From the NCBI GenBank assembly GCA_937900285.1, contig CALCEM010000012.1, positions 1 to 37,928 on the forward strand: 37,928 nucleotides of DNA, in the 5' to 3' direction. A program made the translations under genes and the position numbers. Under the pieces are notes generated by a model. It was not told the DNA's origin and did not search any database. It worked only from the letters and a program-made list of their open reading frames with translations. Of this stretch, positions 7,886 to 15,888 are shown one piece after another; position 1 is the stretch's first letter; every line of letters begins with the position of its first letter. The DNA is from an uncultured Fretibacterium sp. Its GTDB lineage: Bacteria; Synergistota; Synergistia; Synergistales; Aminobacteriaceae.

Positions 7886-10042
7886 TTACTTCTTTTCGTT
7901 ATTTTTTTTGCCTGGAAGTGCTCTGCGTCCTCTCATTGTTCCAGGATTATCGGCCTCAACTTTGAACGTCGATAACGAATCACGAATATGCTGAACAAGA
8001 TCAGCCTGAGTATTTGCTCCTTCTGCAGCGCGTTCGGCTATTGTTGCAGTCTCATCCATGTCGTTTTTAATGCTTTCGAGATTTTCAAGAATTTCCGTTG
8101 TAGCCTTCGTAACGTTGTCAATTCCTGAAGCTATTTCACGGCTTGAAGCTGCTTGCTCCTCTGCTACTGCTGCAATATTTTGAATTCTGTCGTTAGCTTT
8201 GTCGATTTGCTCCATTGCTTCGGACAATGAATTTTTAGATTCTGAAGCCTTCTCAGTCGTCTGATTCAATAACACTGAAGTTTCATCACTTGCGGTTTTT
8301 GTTGCGCTTGCGTTGTTCTGAAGTTCTTCGATCAATCCGCGTACATTTTCAGCAGCACGGCTCGACTCTTCAGCTAATTTTCTGACCGACTCAGCAACTA
8401 CCGCGAAACCACGTCCAGCTTCTCCAGCGCGGGCAGCCTCAATAGCAGCGTTTAAAGCAAGTAAATTCGTTTGGTCAGCAATCGATGTAATATCTCCGAT
8501 GATCTCGCCGATCTTGTTTACTGATTCTACAAGCTCCTGAATTTTTGTGCCGCTGTCCTGAGTCTTCTTCTGTAAAATATCCATGTTGGTCATGGTCTCT
8601 TCAAGCATCTCGACCGCTTTACCTGCAACCTGAGTCATGTTTGAAATAAATTCAGCGCAATCCGTAGCAGCCTGCGCAGAAGTCATAGAAGCTGCAGACA
8701 TCTCTTCAGTTCCGGCGTTACTCTCTTGTAATGATGATGAATTTGATTCCATTAATTTAACAACTTGAGTGACTGATTTACGCACATTATTTGCATAATC
8801 TAAATTTTTGCCGGCATCTTCATGCATTTTTGAAGCGTTGTCAGTGCTCGTATTCGCTGCCGTTCTTATGTCGCCTATTGAAGTCCTAAGAGAATCAAAC
8901 ATCTCCGAAAGTGAATCACCGAGATCGTTAAGTTCGTCTTTGCCCTCATAATGGAAATCTGCACGCACTGTTGTAAAATCTCCGTTGCTGGCATTCAAAA
9001 CAAGTTCAACAACACGGGCTAAAGGCGAAGAAATAGATTTTGCGATGAGTAATGCCGTCCCTAATCCAACAACAACCGCTACAATTGCGAGACCTACCAT
9101 TAATATGACAGATTTATCTAAATCATCATAGCTATCGCTCGTAAGAGTTTTTGTGCGCTCCAAAGCAGAAAGCTCTAATTTTTCCGTCATTTCCTGAAGC
9201 CCTAAACAGTCATTAAGCATTTGATTAATTAACGGACCTGTATTATTAAACGCTGTAACAACATCAGCAAATCCGGTCTTGAATGATGCGAACATCGCAC
9301 GGCCTGAATTTAATTTGTCTTTTACTTCCTGGTATCTCGTTATTTCGTAAAATCTTGTGTACCTTGTCTCAAGTTCAGTGATCTGGTTCAAGACATCGCC
9401 CAATGCTCTCGTATCTTTGTTAGCAAGTCCTGCCACAAATGCACGAGCAGCTATAAATAATCTTTCGCGTAATTCTTCAGCTGTACGTAATCTGTTAATT
9501 GATGCCTGCGCCTCGTTCGCGCTTCCGTTTGAGCGTAATTCCTGTAACGTCGTCTGATACTGAAGGTTAATTACTTCGGCTAAAAGTTCAAGCAATGAAT
9601 TTGTATCGCTCGTAAGTTTTTCCGCAGTTACTTTTTTGCTCTTTAAAAATGCCTGAACTCTTTCGAGATTCGTCATACTGGTTCTGGCAGGTGCTTCCAT
9701 GTCTGCAACAGATGCCAATGAAACGAGCCTCTTATCAGCGTTATACATTCTTTTACCGACATCAAGTTTTGCGCGGAATGTCTCAAGATTTTTTTTCGCT
9801 GATTCAACATCTTCATCGCGCTCTTCGTACATTATGCTGCGCATTGAAGTTCTTGTGTTAATGAGAAGTGTTTTTAATTCCGTTGCATATTCCATCTGAT
9901 TGGCGACATTCTGTAAAAATAATATGTCCTCTTGAACGTTCGAGATGCTTATCCAGCTCATGAATACCGCAACAGCAAATAACGCAAGAACAAAACCAAA
10001 TCCTAAAGCTAATTTCCCGGTGATACTAAAATTTTTTAACAT
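7886..10042 (-). CDS. Methyl-accepting chemotaxis protein with all-helical periplasmic sensor
   Basis: A 718-residue transmembrane chemoreceptor. Order: short cytoplasmic N-terminus, TM1 (~10-32), a ~280-residue all-helical periplasmic region resembling a helical bimodular (HBM) sensor, TM2 (~312-334), HAMP (~336-390) and a long signalling coiled coil. The hairpin tip is unmistakable: N-L-L-A-L-N-A-A-I-E-A-A-R-A-G-E-A-G-R-G-F-A-V-V-A near residues 525-550. There, CheA and CheW would bind. A lysine-rich tail replaces the C-terminal pentapeptide that tethers CheR/CheB. The ATG has a consensus AGGAGG site. HBM sensors of this type often detect organic acids, but the ligand cannot be read here. 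No other chemotaxis or flagellar gene is present in the window. Confidence 0.93.
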   Translation of the reverse strand: MLKNFSITGKLALGFGFVLALFAVAVFMSWISISNVQEDILFLQNVANQMEYATELKTLLINTRTSMRSIMYEERDEDVESAKKNLETFRAKLDVGKRMYNADKRLVSLASVADMEAPARTSMTNLERVQAFLKSKKVTAEKLTSDTNSLLELLAEVINLQYQTTLQELRSNGSANEAQASINRLRTAEELRERLFIAARAFVAGLANKDTRALGDVLNQITELETRYTRFYEITRYQEVKDKLNSGRAMFASFKTGFADVVTAFNNTGPLINQMLNDCLGLQEMTEKLELSALERTKTLTSDSYDDLDKSVILMVGLAIVAVVVGLGTALLIAKSISSPLARVVELVLNASNGDFTTVRADFHYEGKDELNDLGDSLSEMFDSLRTSIGDIRTAANTSTDNASKMHEDAGKNLDYANNVRKSVTQVVKLMESNSSSLQESNAGTEEMSAASMTSAQAATDCAEFISNMTQVAGKAVEMLEETMTNMDILQKKTQDSGTKIQELVESVNKIGEIIGDITSIADQTNLLALNAAIEAARAGEAGRGFAVVAESVRKLAEESSRAAENVRGLIEELQNNASATKTASDETSVLLNQTTEKASESKNSLSEAMEQIDKANDRIQNIAAVAEEQAASSREIASGIDNVTKATTEILENLESIKNDMDETATIAERAAEGANTQADLVQHIRDSLSTFKVEADNPGTMRGRRALPGKKNNEKK

Positions 10043-10093
10043 GCTTTAAATTTCCTCCTGAATTTTATTTTTTTATTCTCAACGCAAAATTTT

Positions 10094-10654
10094 TTATGTA
10101 GCAGGAACGATCCCCTCCTTAGCCATAAGCCACGAAAGAGCCGCAAAAGTTTTACTATCTCGTATAGTCCCATCCTGTAAAAGTTTTGGAATCTTTTCAA
10201 ATTCTATTTCAATCGAGCTGACGTTTTCATCTTCGTCTTGAGGCAATGAAGAACTTTCAAGATCATACGCTGCAAAAACCGTAACATATTCCGTGCAAAA
10301 TCCAGGCGAAGCATAAAACCCGCCGATCTTTATTAATTTGCCGGCCTTCACTTTTAATTCTTCTTGTAATTCGCGTTCTGCAGCTGTGTAAGGATCTTCG
10401 CCAGCTTCTATTAAGCCCGCACAAATTTCAAGCGTCATCTCATCAACAGCATATCTATACTGGCTTACGAGCAAAACGCTCCGATTATTCGTAACGGCTA
10501 ACATTCCAACGGCTGATTTATGTTCAACTACTTCACGCTTTGCAATATGCCCGGAAGGAGTTTTAACATCATCGGCGCGCAAACTTAAAATATGTCCGTC
10601 AAATATACGGTTCTCGTTTACACAAATTTCTCTGAGATCATTCATATCCGGCAT
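10094..10654 (-). CDS. Nudix hydrolase, ADP-ribose pyrophosphatase type
   Basis: A 186-residue protein with a complete Nudix box near residues 79-101 (G-L-I-E-A-G-E ... R-E-L-Q-E-E-L), whose glutamates bind the metal. The N-terminal F-D-G-H-I-L-S-L-R-x-D-D-V and the S-Q-Y-R-Y-A-V-D strand are typical of the ADP-ribose/NDP-sugar pyrophosphatase branch (NudF-like), so the likely reaction is ADP-ribose to AMP plus ribose-5-phosphate. Substrate within that branch is not certain. It lies downstream of fmt with a 71-base gap that holds a TATAAT on this strand (10692-10697), so it may also have its own promoter. The chemoreceptor gene follows 51 bases later. Confidence 0.87.
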   Translation of the reverse strand: MPDMNDLREICVNENRIFDGHILSLRADDVKTPSGHIAKREVVEHKSAVGMLAVTNNRSVLLVSQYRYAVDEMTLEICAGLIEAGEDPYTAAERELQEELKVKAGKLIKIGGFYASPGFCTEYVTVFAAYDLESSSLPQDEDENVSSIEIEFEKIPKLLQDGTIRDSKTFAALSWLMAKEGIVPAT

Positions 10655-10725
10655 AAAAACACCTGCCCTAAAATTTTATAATTATTTGGAGATTATAGCG
10701 CATAAATCTTTTTTAATATATTCAT

Positions 10726-11661
10726 TTACTGGATAATATCGCCGACATTTAAGCGCATTCCGTTGACCCATTCTAATCCCGAAATTTTATTTTTGCCCTC
10801 GTTTTGGACTTCGATTATTTCAACAGAATTTTTTTCACAGGCAATTATTAAAGCTGGATCAATCTGCAAAATTTCGCCTGGAGTTCCGGATTTATTATTT
10901 AAATTTACCCGCCAGAATTTGACGCGTTTATTTTTTATTTTCACGAAAGCTCCGCCCGACATATCAAAAGCCCGGACGCAATTATTAAACTTCATGGCCG
11001 GGATATTAAAATTAATTTCGAGTTCGGATTTTAAAATTTTGGGTGCATAACTTGAATTATTTTCATTTTGCTCGTTTAAATCTAAATCCGGTAAATTATT
11101 CACGGCATTAAGTGCGAGTTCACTGCCTAATTTTGCAAGAATTTTATATAAATCCGAAGCGTTTAAATTTAAATTATTGTTTTCCTGCTCAAATTCTTTT
11201 TGCGAAATTATCGGGCCATCGTCCATACCAGGCATTAATTTAAATAAAGTTACTCCGAAATTTTTATTATTTTCCAGAATTGCCCGCTGTATCGGAGCTG
11301 CACCCCTAAATTTTGGCAATAACGACGGGTGAATATTCCAGCATCCGAATTTTGGAGAATTTAAAACGGGTTCGCGGATCATTTCGCCGAAATCAGTTAT
11401 AAAAATTAAATCCGGCAAATTGTTAATTAAATTTTCATCCCTGCATAATTTTTCAGTGCGAACGACATTTAAATTATTTGAAGCGCAGAAATTTTCAACA
11501 TGTGAAGGAATTAATTTATTATTTCGTCCTGATCTGGTTGGCATTCCAGTAATAATTTTATCGAAGCTGATCGAACGCGTTAAATTTTCCAGACAATACG
11601 CCGCAAAAATTCCAGTTCCGACAAACCAAATTTTATATTTATGATTAAATTCGCACTCCAA
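10726..11661 (-). CDS. fmt: Methionyl-tRNA formyltransferase
   Basis: Formylates initiator Met-tRNA using 10-formyltetrahydrofolate. The formyltransferase domain shows N-I-H-P-S-L-L-P-K-F-R-G-A-A-P-I near residue 110 and the G-M-D-D-G-P-I metal/active-site segment, followed by a C-terminal OB-like domain. Length (311 aa) is normal. The N-terminus is slightly diverged (V-G-T-G-I-F rather than the usual M-G-T-P-x-F). The start is TTG, two bases after the def stop. Its GGAGG site is formed by the last codons of def, so the two genes are coupled. The pairing with def matches function: one adds the formyl group and the other removes it. Confidence 0.94.
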   Translation of the reverse strand: MECEFNHKYKIWFVGTGIFAAYCLENLTRSISFDKIITGMPTRSGRNNKLIPSHVENFCASNNLNVVRTEKLCRDENLINNLPDLIFITDFGEMIREPVLNSPKFGCWNIHPSLLPKFRGAAPIQRAILENNKNFGVTLFKLMPGMDDGPIISQKEFEQENNNLNLNASDLYKILAKLGSELALNAVNNLPDLDLNEQNENNSSYAPKILKSELEINFNIPAMKFNNCVRAFDMSGGAFVKIKNKRVKFWRVNLNNKSGTPGEILQIDPALIIACEKNSVEIIEVQNEGKNKISGLEWVNGMRLNVGDIIQ

Positions 11662-11663
11662 AA

Positions 11664-12182
11664 TTAAAAATGTCCTCCGGTGTTTTTCATTAATTTTTTT
11701 CTGATGGCTGATTTCTTTAAATTTGAGAGATAATCTATAAACACTTTGCCATTTAAATGATCCATCTCGTGTAAAAATGCTCGTGCCGTGTAGCCTTCAG
11801 CCTCTAAAATATTTATATTTCCTGTTTCGTCTTGAGCTTTAATTTTTACGTGATTCGGCCGCTTAACATTCGCGTAAATTCCGGGAAAACTTAAACAGCC
11901 TTCTTCTCCTAATTGTTCGCCATCGCTTTCGATAACTTCCGGATTAATAAGCACGTAAGATTTTTGATCATATTCGACAACAGCAATTTTTTTTAAAACT
12001 CCAACTTGAGGGGCAGCAAGTCCAACGCCGTCAGAAGCTCTCATTGCTGCAAATAATTTTGAAATAAAATCTGATAATTCATCATCAAAAATTTCTACTG
12101 TTTTGGATTCTTCTTTTAAAATTGGATTTGGATAACGTAATATTTTTAATCCTCCGTCTACTGCTTCAAATTCTTCGCTCAA
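11664..12182 (-). CDS. def: Peptide deformylase
   Basis: Removes the formyl group from nascent proteins. All three active-site motifs are intact: G-V-G-L-A-A-P-Q at 52-59, E-G-C-L-S at 94-98, with the metal-binding Cys, and H-E-M-D-H at 138-142, with both metal-binding His and the catalytic Glu. At 172 residues it is of normal size, with a lysine-rich C-terminus. The start is TTG behind an AAGGAGTG site; the frame offers no better ATG. First gene of the minus-strand def-fmt-Nudix run and divergent from ctsR. Confidence 0.95.
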   Translation of the reverse strand: MSEEFEAVDGGLKILRYPNPILKEESKTVEIFDDELSDFISKLFAAMRASDGVGLAAPQVGVLKKIAVVEYDQKSYVLINPEVIESDGEQLGEEGCLSFPGIYANVKRPNHVKIKAQDETGNINILEAEGYTARAFLHEMDHLNGKVFIDYLSNLKKSAIRKKLMKNTGGHF

Positions 12183-12287
12183 AAAATATACACTCCTTAA
12201 CTTGAAAAATTTTTGTTTATTTTACTTTAAATTATTTTAATTATTGCGAGAGATATAAATTTTATTCACGTTTAATAATTTTTGCGA

Positions 12288-12317
12288 TTGACTATTTTTA
12301 ACATAAAAAATTATAAT
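12288..12317 (+). promoter_or_regulatory. Sigma-70 type promoter of ctsR
   Basis: TTGACT (12288-12293) and a perfect TATAAT (12312-12317) are separated by 18 bases, about 45 bases before the ctsR start. This is the best housekeeping promoter match in the window. I see no GGTCAAA-type CtsR heptad repeat over or near it, so autoregulation through the Firmicutes operator is not supported by the sequence. Confidence 0.7.
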
Positions 12318-12359
12318 GCACTGGGAATTTTAAAAATTTAAAAGGGAGTTGGATTCATC

Positions 12360-12863
12360 TTGCAAAATTTAACTGAAGACATTGAAAAATATATTTGTAA
12401 ATTATTCGATGAATGCGAGGACACTTTTATAAAAATCCGCCGTAAAGCTCTGGCCGAACAATTTGAATGCGTCCCAAGTCAAATTAATTACGTGTTAAGA
12501 AGCAGATTTACACCTGAAAAAGGTTATGTAATTGAAAGTCAACGCGGCGGACATGGTTTTATAAGAATCGTAAAAGTTGCGTGCGATACTCCAACGATGA
12601 AACTCGATCACATAAAAGAAATAATCGGAAATTCAGTGACCGAACATGACACAAAAGTCGTAACAAAAGCATTTCAGGAACGTGATTTAATTTCAATGCG
12701 CGAAAGAATTTTAATTGACATGGCATCACATTATATTCAGTATATAAGCGAACGCGTGCCGAATTTTAAAACGGAACTCGCCGAGAGACTTAATGCTGAC
12801 ATGCTGAAAAAAATGTTACAGGCTCTCATGATAACAGGTGCACAAGATTCAGAATCAGAATAA
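12360..12863 (+). CDS. ctsR: CtsR-family transcriptional repressor
   Basis: CtsR represses clp and other protein-quality-control genes and is inactivated by heat or by McsB/ClpC. The first ~75 residues align closely with the CtsR winged-helix domain: E-x-x-D-x-F-I-K-I-R-R-K-A-L-A, the near-invariant C-V-P-S-Q-I-N-Y-V-L-x-x-R-F-T segment, and the G-Y-V-I-E-S-Q-R-G-G-H-G-F-I-R-I wing. The C-terminal helical domain is more diverged but of the right length (167 aa in total). The start is TTG after a GGGAG site. In Firmicutes ctsR heads ctsR-mcsA-mcsB-clpC; here the next gene is a racemase and none of those partners is nearby. Confidence 0.9.
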   Translation: MQNLTEDIEKYICKLFDECEDTFIKIRRKALAEQFECVPSQINYVLRSRFTPEKGYVIESQRGGHGFIRIVKVACDTPTMKLDHIKEIIGNSVTEHDTKVVTKAFQERDLISMRERILIDMASHYIQYISERVPNFKTELAERLNADMLKKMLQALMITGAQDSESE

Positions 12864-12906
12864 TTTTATTTTATTTTATTATTTTATTTTGAAGGAGTGA
12901 ATTTAA

Positions 12907-13608
12907 ATGAGCAAACCCGAAAAGACTTTAGGTATACTCGGAGGAATGGGGCCGGCAGCTACAGCGGAATTTTTGAGAATATTGGCGCGTGATGTTCCTG
13001 CTGAAAATGATTCTGAACACCCAAAAATAATTTTATTGTCCGACCCTGAAACTCCAGACAGAAGCGATGGCCTAATGGGTATAGGTCCCGATCCTTTGCC
13101 GGTGATACGTAAAAATTTATTTAAATTAATTGAATGGGGTGCGGAAGTTTTGGCTGTTCCGTGTAATACAGCTCATTATTTTATAGACAGATTTCGCGAT
13201 GAAATTCCAGTCCCGTTAATTCACATTGTCGAGGAAACTGTAAAAGCTGCTATAGAAATAAGTTCTGGAAATTGTTCGTGGTTATTAGCGACAACCGGAA
13301 CGCAGAAAAGTTTAATTTATCCTGAATGCGCTTCGAGAATGAATTTTCATTTTTTAAGGCCGTCCGATGAACAGCAGGAAAAAATTCAGCAGGTTATACG
13401 CCTCGTTAAATCGGGAGAATTAAACACAGCCGGAGAAAATTTGAAAAATGTAATAAATGAATTATGGCATGAACGTAATGTTTCAGTTACGATGGGTTGC
13501 ACTGAATTGCCTCTGGCTTATGCTGTTTCGGGTTTGCCTGCTGATCGTCAAGTGTCGAGTTTAAAAGCTCTTAGCGATGCGTGCATAAAATTTTTATACG
13601 GAAAATAA
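12907..13608 (+). CDS. Aspartate/glutamate racemase family protein
   Basis: A PLP-independent amino-acid racemase of the aspartate-racemase (RacX/YgeA) type. The glycine-rich start L-G-I-L-G-G-M-G-P-A-A-T is typical. The two catalytic cysteines are present: Cys86 in V-P-C-N-T-A-H and Cys198 in M-G-C-T-E-L-P-L. With 233 residues it is complete. It probably interconverts L- and D-aspartate (EC 5.1.1.13), though broad-specificity relatives exist. A clear GAAGGAGTG site precedes the ATG. It lies 43 bases behind ctsR, with no terminator between, and before a Wzz-like gene; D-amino acids could serve the envelope. Confidence 0.9.
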   Translation: MSKPEKTLGILGGMGPAATAEFLRILARDVPAENDSEHPKIILLSDPETPDRSDGLMGIGPDPLPVIRKNLFKLIEWGAEVLAVPCNTAHYFIDRFRDEIPVPLIHIVEETVKAAIEISSGNCSWLLATTGTQKSLIYPECASRMNFHFLRPSDEQQEKIQQVIRLVKSGELNTAGENLKNVINELWHERNVSVTMGCTELPLAYAVSGLPADRQVSSLKALSDACIKFLYGK

Positions 13609-13674
13609 TATATAATTCGAAAATAATTTAATATTAATAAATTTTTAAATTTTTATGAGAGGGATTTTAAATAT

Positions 13675-14892
13675 ATGCATGAATACGATGACGGTACAGA
13701 TGAAATAACTTTACTCGATATTTTTAATATTATCTGGAAGGGTAAAAGAATAATAATTTTATGTACGATTTTATGTGCGATTTTAGCTTCTGTTTACGCG
13801 TTTACTAGAGTTCCAATGTATGAAGCTGTTTGCAGAATAATGCCTCAAGGCGGGGGCGGTGGCGGTCCTTCGCTGGGAGGTCTTGCGGATTTTTTTGGAG
13901 TCTCGTTTCGTTCAGCATCTAGAATTTCGGTAATTGGAATTTTAGAAAGTGATACATTTGCGGATGCGATGATCGACAGGTTTAATTTAATGGAGAAATT
14001 CAGCTCGGATATTCGCGTAAATGTTCGTGCTGCTGTTCATGGATTAGTGAAAGCCGAATCTCCTAAAACTGGTGGCGGAATTATTACAATTTCTGTAACT
14101 GATAAAGACCCGGAATTTGCGGCGGAATTTGCTAACGCTTCAGTTGAAGAAATACAAAAAAGGTTGCAAGAAATTTCAAACGAGAGTGCTATACAGAGGC
14201 GGGCATTTTTTGAAAATCAATTGATACAGGCTCAAAAAGAATTAAACGAAGCAGAGGACGCAATTATAAAATATCAACAGTCTCGCGGAGTAATTGCCTT
14301 TGAAGCTCAGACGCAGGCACTTGTTTCATCGATGACTAGTTTACGCAATCAAATAGCAGCCAAAAATGTAGAAATTTCCACTATGAAAAGTTATGCACGT
14401 GAAGATAACCCGAATTTAAAATTAGCTCGTTCACAACTCGAAGCAATGACAAAAGAATTACGCAGGCTCGAAGAAGAACAGAAAAAAATTGATGCAAGCA
14501 CAAAAATGAGATCAAGAAATAATAATGACTCCGGCCATGTTGATTCGCTTTCATCAATTGGAGAGCTTCCGGAAATGGGTATAGAGTATCAAAGATATTT
14601 GCGATCCCTAAGGTTTTCGACGGCAAAATATGAATCAATGTTACGGCAATATGAGGGCGCAAGATTAACGGAAGCGAATGATCTCTCAACAATTTCGATA
14701 ATTGATTATGCGACAGTTCCAGATTATCCGACTGGCAGGAAGCCAAGAACATATATAATGTTGGGAACATTGGGCGGAATTGCGGTCGGTATATTTTTTG
14801 CATTCATAGCGGAACATTTAAAGGCAGCGTATAAAATTCAGAAGAGACGTGAAGCGCGCGAAGAATTAGAGGACGATGAGTGGGAAGATTAA
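13675..14892 (+). CDS. Wzz-type polysaccharide chain-length determinant
   Basis: A 405-residue inner-membrane protein with the Wzz/PCP layout: cytoplasmic start with I-T-L-L-D-I-F-N-I-I-W-K-G-K, TM1 (~28-47), a large periplasmic coiled-coil region (~170-275) and TM2 (~375-397), followed by a charged cytoplasmic tail. The P-D-Y-P-T-G-R-K-P-R segment before TM2 is the usual proline-rich signature. Residues ~60-65 are a run of six glycines. No tyrosine-kinase domain is attached. It should set the length of a polymerised surface glycan. A weak GAGAGGG site precedes the ATG. A terminator-like hairpin closes the unit. Confidence 0.88.
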   Translation: MHEYDDGTDEITLLDIFNIIWKGKRIIILCTILCAILASVYAFTRVPMYEAVCRIMPQGGGGGGPSLGGLADFFGVSFRSASRISVIGILESDTFADAMIDRFNLMEKFSSDIRVNVRAAVHGLVKAESPKTGGGIITISVTDKDPEFAAEFANASVEEIQKRLQEISNESAIQRRAFFENQLIQAQKELNEAEDAIIKYQQSRGVIAFEAQTQALVSSMTSLRNQIAAKNVEISTMKSYAREDNPNLKLARSQLEAMTKELRRLEEEQKKIDASTKMRSRNNNDSGHVDSLSSIGELPEMGIEYQRYLRSLRFSTAKYESMLRQYEGARLTEANDLSTISIIDYATVPDYPTGRKPRTYIMLGTLGGIAVGIFFAFIAEHLKAAYKIQKRREAREELEDDEWED

Positions 14893-14940
14893 TTTAATTT
14901 AATCTGGTTAATCTGGTTTAAAAATTTTTAACAGGTTTAT

Positions 14941-14987
14941 AATAGCCCCCGTATTTTAAAATTTTAATGCGGAGGTTATTTTTTTTT
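14941..14987 (+). terminator. Terminator hairpin that also contains the next gene's ribosome-binding site
   Basis: Arms 14941-14955 and 14966-14980 pair over 15 positions, with one mismatch and two wobbles, around a 10-base loop. A run of nine T (14979-14987) ends directly at the ATG of the next gene. GGAGG (14971-14975), the only good ribosome-binding site for that gene, lies in the 3' arm. A TATAAT at 14938-14943 overlaps the 5' arm; a transcript started there would lack most of that arm. Confidence 0.75.
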
Positions 14988-15785
14988 ATGATTAAAAAAT
15001 TTTTATTGGTGTTAAGTTTTATTTTTATATGTAATTCTCTTTACGCTGAAAATTTAAATATTTCGAAGCCCGATGACTTGAAAAATATTAAAATCGGAAC
15101 TCAGCGCGGAACAATTGCTGAAGGTATTGCGCGTAATATGCTCGGCAAAAATGCTAAAGATCAATTAACGACTTATGAAAAGGCAACGGATGTAATTCAG
15201 GCGTTAAAAGTTGGAAAAATTCAGGGGGCAATTATGGACGAAGCTCCGGCGATACAATTTTATAGAAATGATCCGGAAATTTTAAAAATTTTACCTGATG
15301 CAATGACAACGGAACAATATGCTATAGGATTTAAAAAAGGCAATTCGGAATTACTGGCGCAGGTTAATAAGGCGTTAAGCGAAATAAAAGCAGATGGCTC
15401 GCTTGAAAAAATTATGTTGAAGTATAAAGAAGATCCGACGGCTGCTAAACCTGAAGATATTAATTTAAACAAAGGTGCTTCAGGCGGGAAATTATATTTA
15501 GGGACTGAATCAGTATTCCCTCCCTATGATATAAAAGTCGGCGATGGTTATACGGGAATTGATATTGAAATGTGCGCGTTGATTGCTCAAAAATTAAACA
15601 GGGAACTTGAAATTATTGCATATCCTTTTGATTCGTTGTTTATGGCTGTAAATTCCGGAAAAGTTGACATGATTTGCGCAGGAATAACAGTAAATAAAGA
15701 ACGTAAAATGTTCACGGATTTTTCTGAGCCGTATGAAGACGCTAAACAAGTAGCAGTAATTTTAAAATCAGATTACGCAAAATAA
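14988..15785 (+). CDS. Circularly permuted amino-acid-type solute-binding protein (SBP_bac_3)
   Basis: A signal peptide (residues 1-20, cut after L-Y-A) is followed by a complete family 3 binding protein in swapped order. Residues 26-113 match the lobe that normally comes second: K-P-D-D-L-K-N-I-K-I-G-T-Q-R-G-T up to the M-D-E segment. Residues 114-147 match the usual C-terminal helices. After a linker (148-167), residues 168-260 match the normal N-terminal lobe: L-G-T-E-S-V-F-P-P-Y, Y-T-G-I-D-I-E, A-G-I-T-V-N-K-E-R-K and F-S-E-P-Y. Ligand residues of amino-acid binders are kept (Asp84, Arg239). No permease or ATPase is adjacent. I chose ATG 14988 behind GGAGG; ATG 14967 lies inside the hairpin and has no such site. 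Confidence 0.88.
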   Translation: MIKKFLLVLSFIFICNSLYAENLNISKPDDLKNIKIGTQRGTIAEGIARNMLGKNAKDQLTTYEKATDVIQALKVGKIQGAIMDEAPAIQFYRNDPEILKILPDAMTTEQYAIGFKKGNSELLAQVNKALSEIKADGSLEKIMLKYKEDPTAAKPEDINLNKGASGGKLYLGTESVFPPYDIKVGDGYTGIDIEMCALIAQKLNRELEIIAYPFDSLFMAVNSGKVDMICAGITVNKERKMFTDFSEPYEDAKQVAVILKSDYAK

Positions 15786-15810
15786 ATTTAAGTCGAATAA
15801 ATAAAAAATA

Positions 15811-15863
15811 AATACATTGCGTGAATGTGAAAATATTTTATATTTATGCAGTGTATTTTTTAT
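15811..15863 (+). terminator. Intrinsic terminator behind the solute-binding protein gene
   Basis: Arms 15811-15823 and 15845-15857 form a 13-bp stem with three wobble pairs and no mismatch, closed by an AT-rich loop and followed by a T run (15856-15861). Confidence 0.7.
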
Positions 15864-15888
15864 AATCGAGTGTAATGGAGCTATAAAC

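Noticed and set aside
9357..9899. Plus-strand reading frames inside the chemoreceptor gene
   Set aside because: They are antisense shadows of a well-supported gene, without ribosome-binding sites or recognisable products.
13850..13867. G-rich run in wzz as a slippage tract
   Set aside because: It is a mixed GGC/GGT/GGG stretch coding for glycines, not a homopolymer, and the frame is intact.
14967..14987. ATG 14967 as the start of the binding protein
   Set aside because: It lies inside the terminator stem; ATG 14988 has GGAGG upstream and gives a normal signal peptide.
15817..15888. Start of the TOD1/MUCI70-type gene at 15817
   Set aside because: That segment is the terminator of the previous gene; GTG 15889 has GGAG at the right distance.
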